The translations under genes were made by a program, and so were the position numbers. Source: Didymodactylos carnosus (taxonomy: Eukaryota; Rotifera; Eurotatoria; Philodinida; Philodinidae). From it: a DNA stretch of 24,344 nt. The stretch is taken from assembly GCA_905250885.1 (NCBI GenBank), contig CAJNOQ010002440.1, forward strand, positions 1-24,344, read 5' to 3'. The notes beneath the pieces were generated by a model. It had not been told where the DNA came from, ran no database searches, and was given only the letters and a program-made list of their open reading frames with translations. Positions within the stretch are counted from its first letter, which is position 1. Each line of letters begins with the position of its first letter. Of the stretch, positions 1 through 10,170 are shown in pieces.

Positions 1-34
1 ATTTTTAAGATTTATCGAACATTTCAGTCAATAA

Positions 35-92
35 GTCTCGTTCGTATTAAACGAGACGTCTGTTCGTAGATCATCCTATTTGTTTAGGATGA
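35..92. repeat. Two adjacent perfect 8-bp-stem hairpins
   Basis: Two short palindromes lie close together. The first pairs GTCTCGTT (35-42) with AACGAGAC (50-57) across a 7-nt loop. The second pairs TCATCCTA (71-78) with TAGGATGA (85-92) across a 6-nt loop. Both stems are perfect by eye. They sit just upstream of a cluster of GTGCAC sites and may belong to the edge of a mobile element that starts before the window. No function can be assigned. Confidence 0.6.
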
Positions 93-128
93 AAAAACGA
101 CAAAATATCTTTTACTCCTTGAAAAACT

Positions 129-242
129 GTGCACAAAAACGTCTGCGTGCACATTTCTGTCTTTTTGCCGTGCACCTTTCTGTAATCGTGCACAAAAATA
201 TCAAAAGATTTTTTAGTGCATGGAAAATAGCAAACCGTGCAC
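129..242. repeat. Cluster of five GTGCAC palindromes
   Basis: The hexamer GTGCAC occurs at 129-134, 147-152, 170-175, 188-193 and 237-242, four times preceded by C (CGTGCAC) and three times followed by AAAAA. In AT-rich sequence five copies in 114 bp is far above chance. It could be a subterminal repeat array of a DNA transposon, of the kind that binds transposase, or a transcription-factor cluster. The sequence alone does not decide. Confidence 0.55.
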
Positions 243-258
243 AAAAAACATTTTTCCC

Positions 259-959
259 TTTTTATATACCTAAGGATTTAATTTCCACTAATTATTTGGA
301 CCAAAAGCAATGAATGAGCAAATGAATATTCATTGTAATAATGAATGTATTATGAGAAAAAAAATATATTATTGGTGTTTATTAGTATGTTTATTAGTAA
401 AACGAAAAAAGATATTTTTTTAACTTTTTGATGGACGTTGAAAATATCTTATACCGGCAGCTTTCAAGAACGCTGGAATGTTAATACGACCGTCATCATA
501 ACGTTGCCATAATTTCATTAGACATTCACCTGTTATAACTTTGTTTTTTCAACGTACATAACTTTACGTTTTAAAGTTTTTCTAATTTGTAATATTTCCA
601 TATCAGTTCCATCAGGTAAATGTGTATGACCGTCACGCACTACGACCGACGAGTACCGAATAACTTGTTGTCGTAGCGTTACACTTCACACATACCCAAT
701 ACTCTGAACCATTTTGATTTTTACGTTTGAGAGAATATCGATAACCGAGGTAATATAATTGTCTTTTGCCATGTGTAGATTCAACAAATTCAGCAAAACA
801 TTATTAAAACTTCTTCTGACTTACCAGACATTATTAAAACAGTGTGAATTCTTATGGCTGCTTAAAAATTTATTTGTTGTCGCAATGAATATTCATTTGC
901 TCATTCATTGCTTTTGGTTCAAATAATTAGTGGAAATTAAATCCTTAAGTATATAAAAA
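259..959. mobile_element. Decayed DNA transposon with 77-bp terminal inverted repeats
   Basis: The segment 259-335 is the reverse complement of 883-959 with only two mismatches in 77 bp. The arms enclose about 547 bp, which hold a broken FLYWCH zinc-finger coding sequence on the minus strand. FLYWCH fingers are commonly carried by animal MULE-type transposases, so a non-autonomous MULE relative is plausible; this is inference. I saw no convincing target-site duplication next to the arms, so the true ends may lie further out. The GTGCAC cluster on the left could be part of the same element. Confidence 0.7.
420..793 (-). pseudogene. FLYWCH zinc-finger gene remnant, frameshifted
   Basis: Read on the minus strand, about 793 to 640 encodes EFVESTHGKRQLYYLGYRY, then a basic stretch and WVCVKCNA. 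This matches the FLYWCH finger: aromatic GYxY core, W, and a Cys pair. A frameshift near 640-650 is followed in another frame by VRDGHTHLPDG, supplying the His-x-His pair of the finger, and by a basic region. A further frame break or stop lies near 545. The last open stretch (KLWQRYDDGRINIPAFLKAA and onward) ends at a TAA at 420-422. No transposase catalytic domain is visible, so this is a broken fragment and not a working gene. It lies wholly inside the inverted-repeat element described separately. Confidence 0.7.
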
Positions 960-1956
960 AGTGGCTAATTGAGATATATTTCTATATAACCAACGGAAAG
1001 TAAATCTGTATATATAAGAAAATTATACTTTTCTATGAAAAAAAGCTAATTAAAATAGAAATTAATCAACGGACAGTAAATCGTGTAAACCATTTTTTTT
1101 TGCATCTGAATTTTATTGATCAACAGGCTAGACTTGATAAACATCTACATAAAATTTCTTAATTGGTAATTAATTGCCGATCTCCAAAGAAAGTCTTAGT
1201 GATAGTTTTTGTTTCTTGCTACTGCAACAGAAAAGCGAAGAGGTCGTCTGAAACAAATATTTTTAGATAGAAAAAAAAATATTCAGCTATGATTATAATT
1301 TAATATGGAATATAGAGTTGATGATACCAAGAAACACAGAAGGGTCATACTTTCTTTAGTTGATGAAAAAAGAAGTATTTTGCTTGTTAGGAGAGTACTG
1401 GATGAGAATGGGCCCGAAAAGTATTTCCATTCTAAAGGATAATCAATTCCTTAGAAAAATAAAGGAAGTAAAAGACTAAGTATAAGTTTTTTATAGCTAA
1501 AAACATTCCGTGACAAACTTTGTACAATCTCCCAGGCCTCTGTAGTATAGAATTACCGCACGTAATGTAAGGGAGTCTGTAAGAAAAAAATGGAATGTTC
1601 TCAAAAATACACTAAAGAAAAAAGCTAAAAATTTACTTATTCAAGAGTTAAATTTCTCATTATATAGTTTTTAATCTTGCTGTCATATTTTTCGGATTTA
1701 AGCAAAGTATCATATTACAACGTTAATCTACTTGATTTATTTTTACTTAATTATTTATAGTTTATATTTTCTAACTGGGTACCATAAGATTATTTTAATA
1801 TACAGAACAAAATTTTGTTATAACATGTTCTCATCGACTTAGTGTTAAGTATTTAAAGTGTGAAAAAAAAAATGCGTTTGTGATACAGTTTTTCCGCTTC
1901 ATTTTCATTTAGATCATCATACAGTTCAATTTTAGATTAATTATGTGGTGATTGCA
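960..1956. other. Upstream flank of the opsin gene, no gene recognised
   Basis: This is AT-rich sequence between the transposon remnant and the opsin start. A near-identical 16-mer occurs at 991-1006 and 1067-1082 (CAACGGAAAGTAAATC and CAACGGACAGTAAATC), the remains of a short duplication. A 45-codon ORF at 1305-1442 has no recognisable motif. The opsin promoter should lie here, but no core promoter element can be named with confidence. Confidence 0.5.
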
Positions 1957-3316
1957 ATGAATGTAACTTTCTTGTGGTATAAAACTTCCGATATTCCAGC
2001 AGTATGGCACTATGCAGCAGGTACAGCGTCGCTGATTTGCTTAATTGGTGGTATCGTATCAAACGGATTGGTTATTTTGGTTTTTGTACGGTAGGAACAG
2101 GAGAAATCTTGTCGAATACAAACGTATAGTTTATTTTCCTACACTTATAGAAATTCAACGTTACGAGTACCAAGAAATTATTTTCTAATCAATTTAGCCA
2201 TCACCGATCTTTTATTAGTTGTATCAAACGCTTCAATGCATATGATTTCTTCCTATTATCAACATTGGGTATTTGGTCAAATTGGTAAAAACTTTAAATA
2301 ATTCTCTCAAAATTAACTTCTATGGATTTCTTTTCATAGGTTGCAATTTCTATTCATTTTGCGGTGGATTGTTTGGTTTTACATCCATTGGTACAATGGC
2401 AGCAATATCAATGACACGGTTTGCTGCCGTGAACTATCCATTTAGTTCATTAAAATTAACAAGCAAATTCACAATAGGTATAACTGGATTATTTATTTAA
2501 ACCTTTAATGGTTATTAGTGATGTCAAATGTCATTTGTGTGTTGTTTAGGATGCCTGGGGTTGACATGGCTCTATTCAAGTATGAATGAACTATACAATA
2601 TAAGAAACGGCATAATTGAATTTTTTAATTTAATTGCTTTAGCTATTTGGATTACACCACCTCTCTTTGGTTGGAACCGTTTTATCTTAGAAGGTTGTCT
2701 TACATCTTGCACATTTGATTATATTGCAAGTGATTGGAAATCTCGTTCATTTATTTGGCTATTAATTACCGGTGGTTTTTTCCTCCCATTAACCGTCATC
2801 GTATTATGTTATATTCTCATTGTAGTTAAATTATCAAAACGACGATCGACTGGTTTTCAAGGATTAAATGATAATAATGATGACAGCGATCATCACACAC
2901 CAAATACAGTTGCTCAAAGTTTTCGACGCACAGAAATACGAGCAACGCGAAATGTGGTATTTATTGTTATTATGTTTTGTCTCGCTTGGGGACCGTATGC
3001 ATTAATGGCTCTCCTTGTTCAGTTTGGTCTTCGGAACTGGGTGAATGCTTACAACACATCTATACTAGGAATATTCACAAAAACGGCAGCATGCACGAAC
3101 CCGATGATTTATGCGTTGTCATTAACAAGTTTTCGTGATGAGTTCATAAGTTTATGGAATAATATCAGACATCATAATTCGAGAAAACTAACACTGAATT
3201 TAAAAAAGTGGTCATCATCAATCTACGTTGATCAAGATCCTCAACATCGAATCTGCTCTGAATATTTATTGAAAGTTCAACCATCGCACAAACTAACAAT
3301 AAACGAAGATTTTTAA
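1957..3316 (+). CDS. Rhabdomeric-type (melanopsin-like) opsin, five exons, 369 aa
   Basis: This is a retinal-binding light-sensing GPCR of the plasma membrane. Exons are 1957-2090, 2151-2284, 2340-2477, 2550-2579 and 2643-3316; all phases agree and introns are 55-72 nt. An in-frame stop at 1933-1935 fixes the first ATG. The N-terminus is short, with an N-glycosylation site at N2. Family landmarks are present: C91 and C168 (disulfide), E162 in the loop before SCTFDY (the E181-type counterion), Y94 at the E113 position, AWGPYA in TM6, the Schiff-base lysine K292 in FTKTAACTNPMIY, and NPMIY 298-302. SCTFDY and the TM6 QFG region favour the Gq/r-opsin class. Oddities: TRF (115-117) replaces D/ERY, the post-NPxxY tripeptide is not HPK, and loop 3 carries an acidic N/D-rich insert. 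It lies tail to tail with the latrophilin gene. The opsin call is secure; the subclass is likely. Confidence 0.95.
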
Positions 3317-4077
3317 TAATTAAACTACAGATCGAAATTCTCCACAACAGTCATGGCATCGTTGTAACTTAAGAATCATGACAGTTAGAGTTGGTTTTAG
3401 CTCACACTGAGTGCTGATCGCTCAAAAACAAATTTAGACCTTTTTTACTAGATGGTTGGTGAGATATAAGCGTTTCATTTCTTGTCTGTAAAGGGTCAAC
3501 AACTCCTGATATTGAAACATACATAGGTGAAACTTTGTCAGAGAAAAAGTACTCACCTCTCATTCAACCTATTTCACTAATTTTGCACTGGTTACACTGG
3601 TAGCAGACAAAAGCTACTACATCACATCAGGAGCTGAGCTTCTTCACCATGCGTTCTTGAGCTTAAGCAATAGATCAAGATCTTAAGAAGTAACGAACTA
3701 AATTCAAACAGCAATACCACCTAATCTGGAAGTCTCTTTGAACATATCTCTTTTCAGTGCTCACTCGTTCAAAATCTTATGTTTACAAAATGAAATACAT
3801 AATATATCAACAAATCACTAAAGGACCCTGAGTAGTTTCCAGTTCAAAAAGAACTGTAGTTCTCTTTCTCAGGAACTGGAACTGGTGAGCCGCTCTTAGT
3901 TCAGACCGGAAACTGAAAAACCGTTCCCGTTCGTTGAATACGAACTGAAAAACAGTTCCCGTTATCAAGAAACTGCAGTACAAGGAACTATGAACTGTCA
4001 CAGGCCTAATAAGAACGCAGTTATTTTTCTTTGCGTATTTAAATGTCTAAGACAGTAGTCAGTGTCTAAGGCAGTTC
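3317..4077. other. Intergenic region between two convergent genes
   Basis: This 761-bp stretch holds the 3' ends of the opsin (plus) and latrophilin (minus) genes. No AATAAA stands close downstream of either stop; an AATAAA at 3298-3303 lies inside the last opsin codons. The right part is the GAACTG-rich repeat listed separately. A short imperfect duplication of GTCTAAGACAGT / GTCTAAGGCAGT lies just past the latrophilin stop. Nothing coding is recognised. Confidence 0.6.
3821..4008. repeat. GAACTG-rich palindromic MITE-like element
   Basis: About 188 bp are packed with GAACTG/CAGTTC and GGAAC/GTTCC words in both orientations, so the region is self-complementary. The left end (AGGACCCTGAGTAGTTTCC) resembles the reverse complement of the right end (AGGCCTGTGACAGTTCATAG) with a few indels. 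This gives imperfect terminal inverted repeats of the kind seen in hAT-derived MITEs. No clear 8-bp target duplication was found. An ORF passing through it is a by-product of the repeat. Confidence 0.5.
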
Positions 4078-7000
4078 TTAATTATGACTAGCTGATAGTA
4101 TTTGTTCATCTCCAATTTCATAGTATTGATGATCTTCAGCATGTTGAACTAACGGTCTATTTTGTTCATCTATATCTGTTGAAATATCATTATGAGCTGT
4201 TGACTGAATATGTGGTAGAAATGTTCGAAATTCGTTTAGTGTATTATCCGTCATATTTGACGAATAAATTTTTTCAAATAATCTTATATTATGATTGTTA
4301 ATTAAATTTTGACGATAGAGTAAAACGTTTGATGATGTTGATGATTGTTGATGATTTTGTTGATATTTGTGAAATGTAGTTAGTCCAACAGTTTTATGGC
4401 TTATGTTTGACATTGTCAATGGTATACTAGGTAGATAATTTGAATGATCAAAATCGGTTGATTTTAAATTAAATTTTGACGATTGAAATAATTGTTTATC
4501 AACATCATCATTACAAACGCTATTATACGTCGGTTCATTTGCAATATTATTTGCATAGTCTGTATTAAAGTCCGTGGTTGAATCTCGATCGAATGCTGAT
4601 AATAATTTTGAATTTTTCAATGTTGATGTTGTATCTGACACAGATGTGTGTTTTAAATCAGCTGAATTTGCCGAACCATATCCGCTGCTTAAATTATCAC
4701 CATTTAGGGAAAAATGTTTTATTCCATTTGAATTTTGCTGATTAACTTTTGCTTCTAGGAAACAAAAAAAAAAAAGAATAGCTAACTTGTGTGTAATTTA
4801 TAGAGATAATATTAATAAACTTACGATTTGTTGCCGAATTTACACACTGTGATTGATTTGATAATAATTTTCGAAGCCACTAAAATCAGTAAATTTTTTA
4901 AGTTAATAATACACCGTTACATAAATGCTGAAGGTATTATACATACCGATTGACTTGACGTATTTCTTCCATTCAACTTATGTTGAACACAAAAATTGGA
5001 TAAATTCGGACACAATTTGAAAGCAAGATCACAATAGAGCTTCTTTATCTTCAATATATAACAAATGAAATAGCTCAATTAGATGAGAAACAATTATTTT
5101 TCACTATTAACTTACACGTGGACGAAGTAAACAGTAGAAAACAAATATGAGTAAACCTTGAAATGAATTGAGTATTGTGAATATATAGGCAAATAATAGT
5201 GTTCGTTTATGAACAAAAAATAGTCCAAATATCCATGTCAAACCGAATAGTATTGATAATGTGGCCAAATCACGTAACGATATTCTAGAAGAAAAAAACA
5301 AGAAGTTTAATATTAATTTATATACATAGTTTCGAACTTGAAGTATTTTTATATCAAACCTTGATCTTTTAGCTTGTTTTTCATTTTCTAAATGTTTACA
5401 AATGGTACACATTGATATAATAAAAAATACAATATTTGTCTAAAAATAATAATTATAAGATTTTAAATATTTTCATATTCTTTTATTTTATAATCTTACA
5501 GCAATAAGTATCAAAAATGGTGCACCAAACGCCCAAATGAAGCCATGGTCTTGCGCCAACCAACAACTAAACAAAAATTAAATAAGAACAATAATAATGT
5601 TATTAAAACTATTGTATTTACTATTTTGTTGTTCCATATCCTTGTATAAAAAATACTGATGATATCATAACAATAATCAATGGAACACCTGCAAATTCAT
5701 AAATATAGAGATGATTAAATTGAAAATGTGTATAAGAACAATAACTAACCGTATGAGTATAAATAGTAGACCATAACTCGTGATTTTTCAATTTTAAATA
5801 CGTGTCGTAAAGCTAATAAAAGTTCAATACCGTCAACAAACATCCAACAAAAACTTGATAATAGAAAATAATGCATTAACATTGCTATAGTACGACATGT
5901 TATCTAAATGATAAAAGACTATCCTGTTAACACTACATCAGAACGAGAGAGAGAGAGAGAGACAAACCTTTGTGTCTGTTTGTTCGATTCCAAATAAAAA
6001 TATAAACTGTGTAATTATCAAACATAATACCATATTTTTATGTAAGGTATTTCTTACGCACAATAATTCATCATCATTACTTGTTTTTTGACTGAAATTA
6101 ATAAATTTTTTTCATCATAGATGAAAAATTTTAGCATTATATATCAATTACCGTATCATTATTAAAGTAATGAATGTTAAAATCAAACATACTATTGACA
6201 CTGAACAACCAATTTTTGATATTATAGATAATTTATCCATATGAGGAGCTAACGATGGCTACAATGATTATGTCATTATTTATATTAACTATTAGTTTTA
6301 AAACTCTTTTTTCAACTTACTTGATCAAAAATATTATAAAAATCAATTAAAACAGCAAATGCCGTTAAATGACTACACGAACATATTGTATGACTTAGAT
6401 TTGTTGTTTGAACTACACATCCGTCATTGTTCCAACGAGCATATGTTCCACTAGAAAAATAATAATATAAAAAAGAATTATTATTATTCATAAATAAAAA
6501 TACTTACTTTAGATTATAATCCAAAAATACGCAAACTGGTTGCTTAGTACTATTGAAGAAATTCTAAATAAAATATAAGAATTATCAAATAATGTATCAT
6601 AATAAAAAATAAAATAATTCTTTTTTTACTTACTAAATGACGAAATGTAATTTTAACATCTTGTGCTAATTGTAAATGATGATCAGATGGTGAATTAATT
6701 GTTAAACTAACAATTTTACTTTGTAATTTTAAATTTGATTCAAAATTTAAATATTTATCCATATTTGATAATACAAAAAATATTGATTTAAACATATAAG
6801 CTAAACAAAAAAAAATGAAATAAATATAAAATAGATTTATGATATTTAAATTATTAAATAATAATTACTTTCGATTTTTTCAATATTTTCTTTTGGTAAT
6901 GATATATGAGCAAATTTATCTTTACTATGAAATTCCATTGTATTTCTAATATCATTTTTACGTTTTAATTGTACAGTTAATTCAATATGTTTTTTAATAT

Positions 7001-10000
7001 TTTGTATAATCGTTTCACGATTAGATAATGAATTAACCATATTTATTCCCATATAATCAATTTGAGATACTAATTTTGTAGCTACACTCCATTTTGATGA
7101 TTGATTTTGATTTATCCATGCTGTTTTACTATCAATAATTGTATCCATATAATTTATAATATTCTAATATAAAATAAAAATAAAAAATAAAATAGTTTTT
7201 ATATTTTTTTTTTTATTATTTTTATAATAGAAATTTAACTTACCGATACCATATTGTTAAATTTATCAAATTTTTTTAAATTATCAATTGAAAATTGTTT
7301 CATATAAATATCAATTTTGGATGATGCATCCAAAATTGATTGAATTGTACCATATTTTGTTTGATTTGAATTCAAATAATCTATATGACATTTATCCCAT
7401 AAATTACTTTCTAATATATCGATATCATGATCATTTAGTTTTATATCATTATTATTTATTGAAGACTGAAATATGATAGATAAAATAAAGAAGAATTTAA
7501 CAAGATCATCATTTGAGAAGTGTATAAAATTTACCTCTGTTTCAATCTCATGTAAATTGTATTGCATTATCGTATTAAAATATGGACATTGACATATAAC
7601 ATGAGAACCATTTGAACAAAGTAATTTACAAGAAAAGTAAAAATCTGTTAATCTATATATAAAAAGATTGAATAATAATAAATTTTATTTTTTTTTTAAA
7701 AATTTTTTTATTTTTTTTTTAACTTACGATAAATATTCAATGGAATTTGATTGATATGCACGACATTGAAATTTTGTTTTTAAAGACTAATAATGAAAAA
7801 TTAAAAATGAAATAGAATATTTAATTAAAAATAGAGTAAAATTAGACTACCATATGTTTAAATATGACAGTAACATTGGCACTTTGTATTTGAATATTAG
7901 GAGTAATTGAAGATTGTTCAACAACAATAAATGATCGAATAGAATTATCAATTTTAAATGAATCAATAAGAAGTATGGATAACATTTGTGTTGGATATTC
8001 ATTATCGAGAGAACTAATATCAGATCTATCAAATATGATATAACTTGAGCCAAACGCATTTTTATCTAACGAATAAATATTATTTGGTAAACGAAAACGT
8101 TCAAATGTAGAAGGACGAATTTGAATTTCAAATCCTAAAAAGAACAAAAAAATCGAATATTGAAAATTTTTATTAAACAATAATAGATAATTATCTATTT
8201 TATCTTATTATTACCTAAATTTTTGAATTCAATTCCAAATGTTGTAGAATTAAATTCATTGCAATATCTCAACATGTTATTAAATGCTGTTATTAAACAA
8301 TTGCTAGAAGAACGATGTGAAGATTGTTTCTGCATGACGAACATATTAGCAAAAGACTAAAAAAACAGAAAAGAGGATAAATAAAATTAATTATTAATAA
8401 AAATGTGTAATAACTTCAACATACTTTAATACAAGTGGAATTTGAAAGACTATTCATGAATAATTTGTCTATCAACCAAAAATTACAATTAAACGTGTGC
8501 ATATTGGCAGAATAATAATTATTTTCTATACTAGTATTCTAGAAGAAGATAATGTAATTTTGTATATATATTAAACAAATTAACGATAGACTTCACCCAC
8601 CTTCCACTTTCAGGGATCTATTTTCGTCTAAAAACATCCGATCCTGATAAAATTTCTATAGAATATATATTAACAGGAGGTCATGTGCAATGTTCCATTT
8701 TGACTAGACAAGATTGCAGAGTTAGATAAATCAAGTCAAAAATGTTTCAAATCCAAGTTTTAACAAAACGTTTTAATGACTCTTTCTTAACTTGAAGAAT
8801 CTTTTTGTGGACTTAACTTGAGACTTGAAAAGTCCTGACTTGTCTAGCTCTGAAAGATTACTCTACAAATCTATGTGTTTAGAAAATAGTTTAATTGCAT
8901 TAGTATCGTTAAAGAAAATGTAGAATGGCCAAAAAAAGAAAAAGCCATCCTTCGAGACCATGAAAATTTATCGCTGAAGGAGAAAACAATATAGATTCTG
9001 AAAGTAAATACTTTGGCCTACTCAGCTATCATACAAAAATCTCAAAAACAATGTTTTTTGACGAAAATTGACGTTTTTGATAGAGAGATGAGCGTGGGAC
9101 GAAGGCTTAATAATCAAAGATATTATTAAAACATACATAGTGTTCAAATGGACATTGACATTTCGAATAATCTGGATTATCCCATTTTATTGAATTATTC
9201 AATCCACAAAAACGATATACTTCACCTAAAATCAACAAAAAAAATAGAAATGAAAACAATGACGAATAGTTATAAAACTAACCTGTACAAGGACGTTCAC
9301 AATCTAAACTAATTTCTGTTTTTATTCGTGTTTTTGGCCAATAATATCCTTGTAGTAAATTGGATGGACAATTTTGTTCAAAAAGATTATCAATAAAACC
9401 ATTAATAATGCCCATATCTTAATAAATAATTTATTTTAATAATATTATTAAAATTTTAGACAGAAAAAAATAAATTATAATCAAATACTTACTAGTAAAA
9501 TGACAAATTGTTGATGGACATTTACATGGAAAATTTTCTTCAATTTTTTGTACACATTTAATATCACGGGTTTTTGAACAATTTAAAAATAATTTTGGAC
9601 AAATTTCATCTAATAATAAAGTAATGCTGATGATAACAAATTATACAATTATTATTGATACATACCATGTTTAATACATCGATAATGAACTTCAAAATGT
9701 TTTGATATTTCTTGACCACATGGATCAATGAAATAATCATTTGTTGCATAAATTTGACATGTTTGTTGTCCATGACACCTAGTTAAACGAATTTTATTAT
9801 ACAATTATTGATCCGAATAATTCAATTATACATACATTTTTCGAGTCTCTCTCTTTGACTGTTCGATATTAAAACATGGTTTTCTAATTATTAAACGATG
9901 ATTATCATTACAAATTTGTTGAGATGTTCGACCATAATTTGTACGAATTATTTGAATAATAGACATATTTTCACAATTAATTATTAAATTTTCATTTTCA

Positions 10001-10170
10001 CATATGTGTTTGATAGTAATATTTGATAATTTTTCCTCAATATCAGCGAAAGATGATGGAACAAGAATAAAATCATGTGTATCTTGAGGAAATCTAATAT
10101 CTAATATTGTAGATGTTGTTGCTATTAACCAGTTTAAGAGTAACAATAAAATACAATAAAATTCATTCAT
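4078..10170 (-). CDS. ADGRL: Latrophilin-like adhesion GPCR with two tandem GAIN domains, 25 exons, 1325 aa
   Basis: This is a cell-surface adhesion receptor. Exons, 5' to 3': 10170-9836, 9778-9666, 9609-9493, 9417-9283, 9225-9137, 8538-8425, 8356-8215, 8134-7851, 7786-7728, 7652-7535, 7465-7244, 7163-6869, 6800-6634, 6563-6508, 6450-6321, 6258-6152, 6091-5968, 5903-5750, 5688-5622, 5566-5500, 5439-5360, 5284-5116, 5048-4947, 4879-4825, 4754-4078. All phases agree; an in-frame stop at 10174-10176 fixes the start. Domains: signal peptide 1-20; RBL galactose-type lectin 57-146 with eight Cys, NYGR and DPC; HRM 205-258 (GYYWPKT); first GAIN about 300-496 with an altered GPS; second GAIN about 503-783 with a canonical GPS (W755, C760, C772, C774, cleavage L777/T778, tethered agonist TAFAVL); 7TM 800-1044 (LFGLTWIFG, ILNSFQG); Asn/Gln/Ser-rich tail. 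RBL+HRM+GAIN+7TM is the latrophilin architecture; the extra GAIN is unusual. The acceptor of exon 23 could instead be six bases on (5042). Confidence 0.95.
5945..5962. repeat. (GA)9 microsatellite in a latrophilin intron
   Basis: Nine GA units on the plus strand lie in the intron 5904-5967. On the transcribed strand this is a CU tract directly after a weak donor (GUUUGU). A pyrimidine tract just downstream of a weak donor can help its recognition in animals; that role is inference here. Confidence 0.7.
8717..8852. mobile_element. hAT-like MITE in latrophilin intron 5
   Basis: The left end CAGAGTTAGATAAATCAAG (8717) matches the inverted right end CAGAGCTAGACAAGTCAGG (from 8852) at 15 of 19 positions, with weaker similarity further in. 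The flanks CAAGATTG (8709-8716) and AAAGATTA (8853-8860) agree at 6 of 8 positions, compatible with an old 8-bp hAT target duplication. The host intron (8539-9136, 598 nt) is about ten times longer than its neighbours, although this 136-bp element explains only part of the excess. Confidence 0.6.

Noticed and set aside
80-313. 77-aa plus-strand ORF
   Set aside because: It runs through the hairpin, the GTGCAC array and the left transposon arm; its composition reflects repeats and no domain is seen.
259-959. Calling the 77-bp-armed element a definite MULE
   Set aside because: No MULE catalytic domain and no target duplication are visible; the link rests only on the FLYWCH finger.
1305-1442. 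45-codon plus-strand ORF upstream of the opsin
   Set aside because: Its composition is reasonable but it has no motif, no partner exon and a length within chance expectation.
3165-3347. Minus-strand ORF over the opsin 3' end
   Set aside because: It is an antisense shadow of the real opsin exon.
3807-4001. 64-aa minus-strand ORF
   Set aside because: It is produced by the GAACTG-rich repeat and lacks protein-like features.
7288-7476. Plus-strand ORF inside the latrophilin gene
   Set aside because: It is antisense to exon 11 of the latrophilin, whose frame and phases are consistent.
7535-7652. Splitting the latrophilin locus into two genes at the first GPS
   Set aside because: There is no stop or start between exons 10 and 11, the splice sites are good, and the upstream part would lack any membrane anchor.
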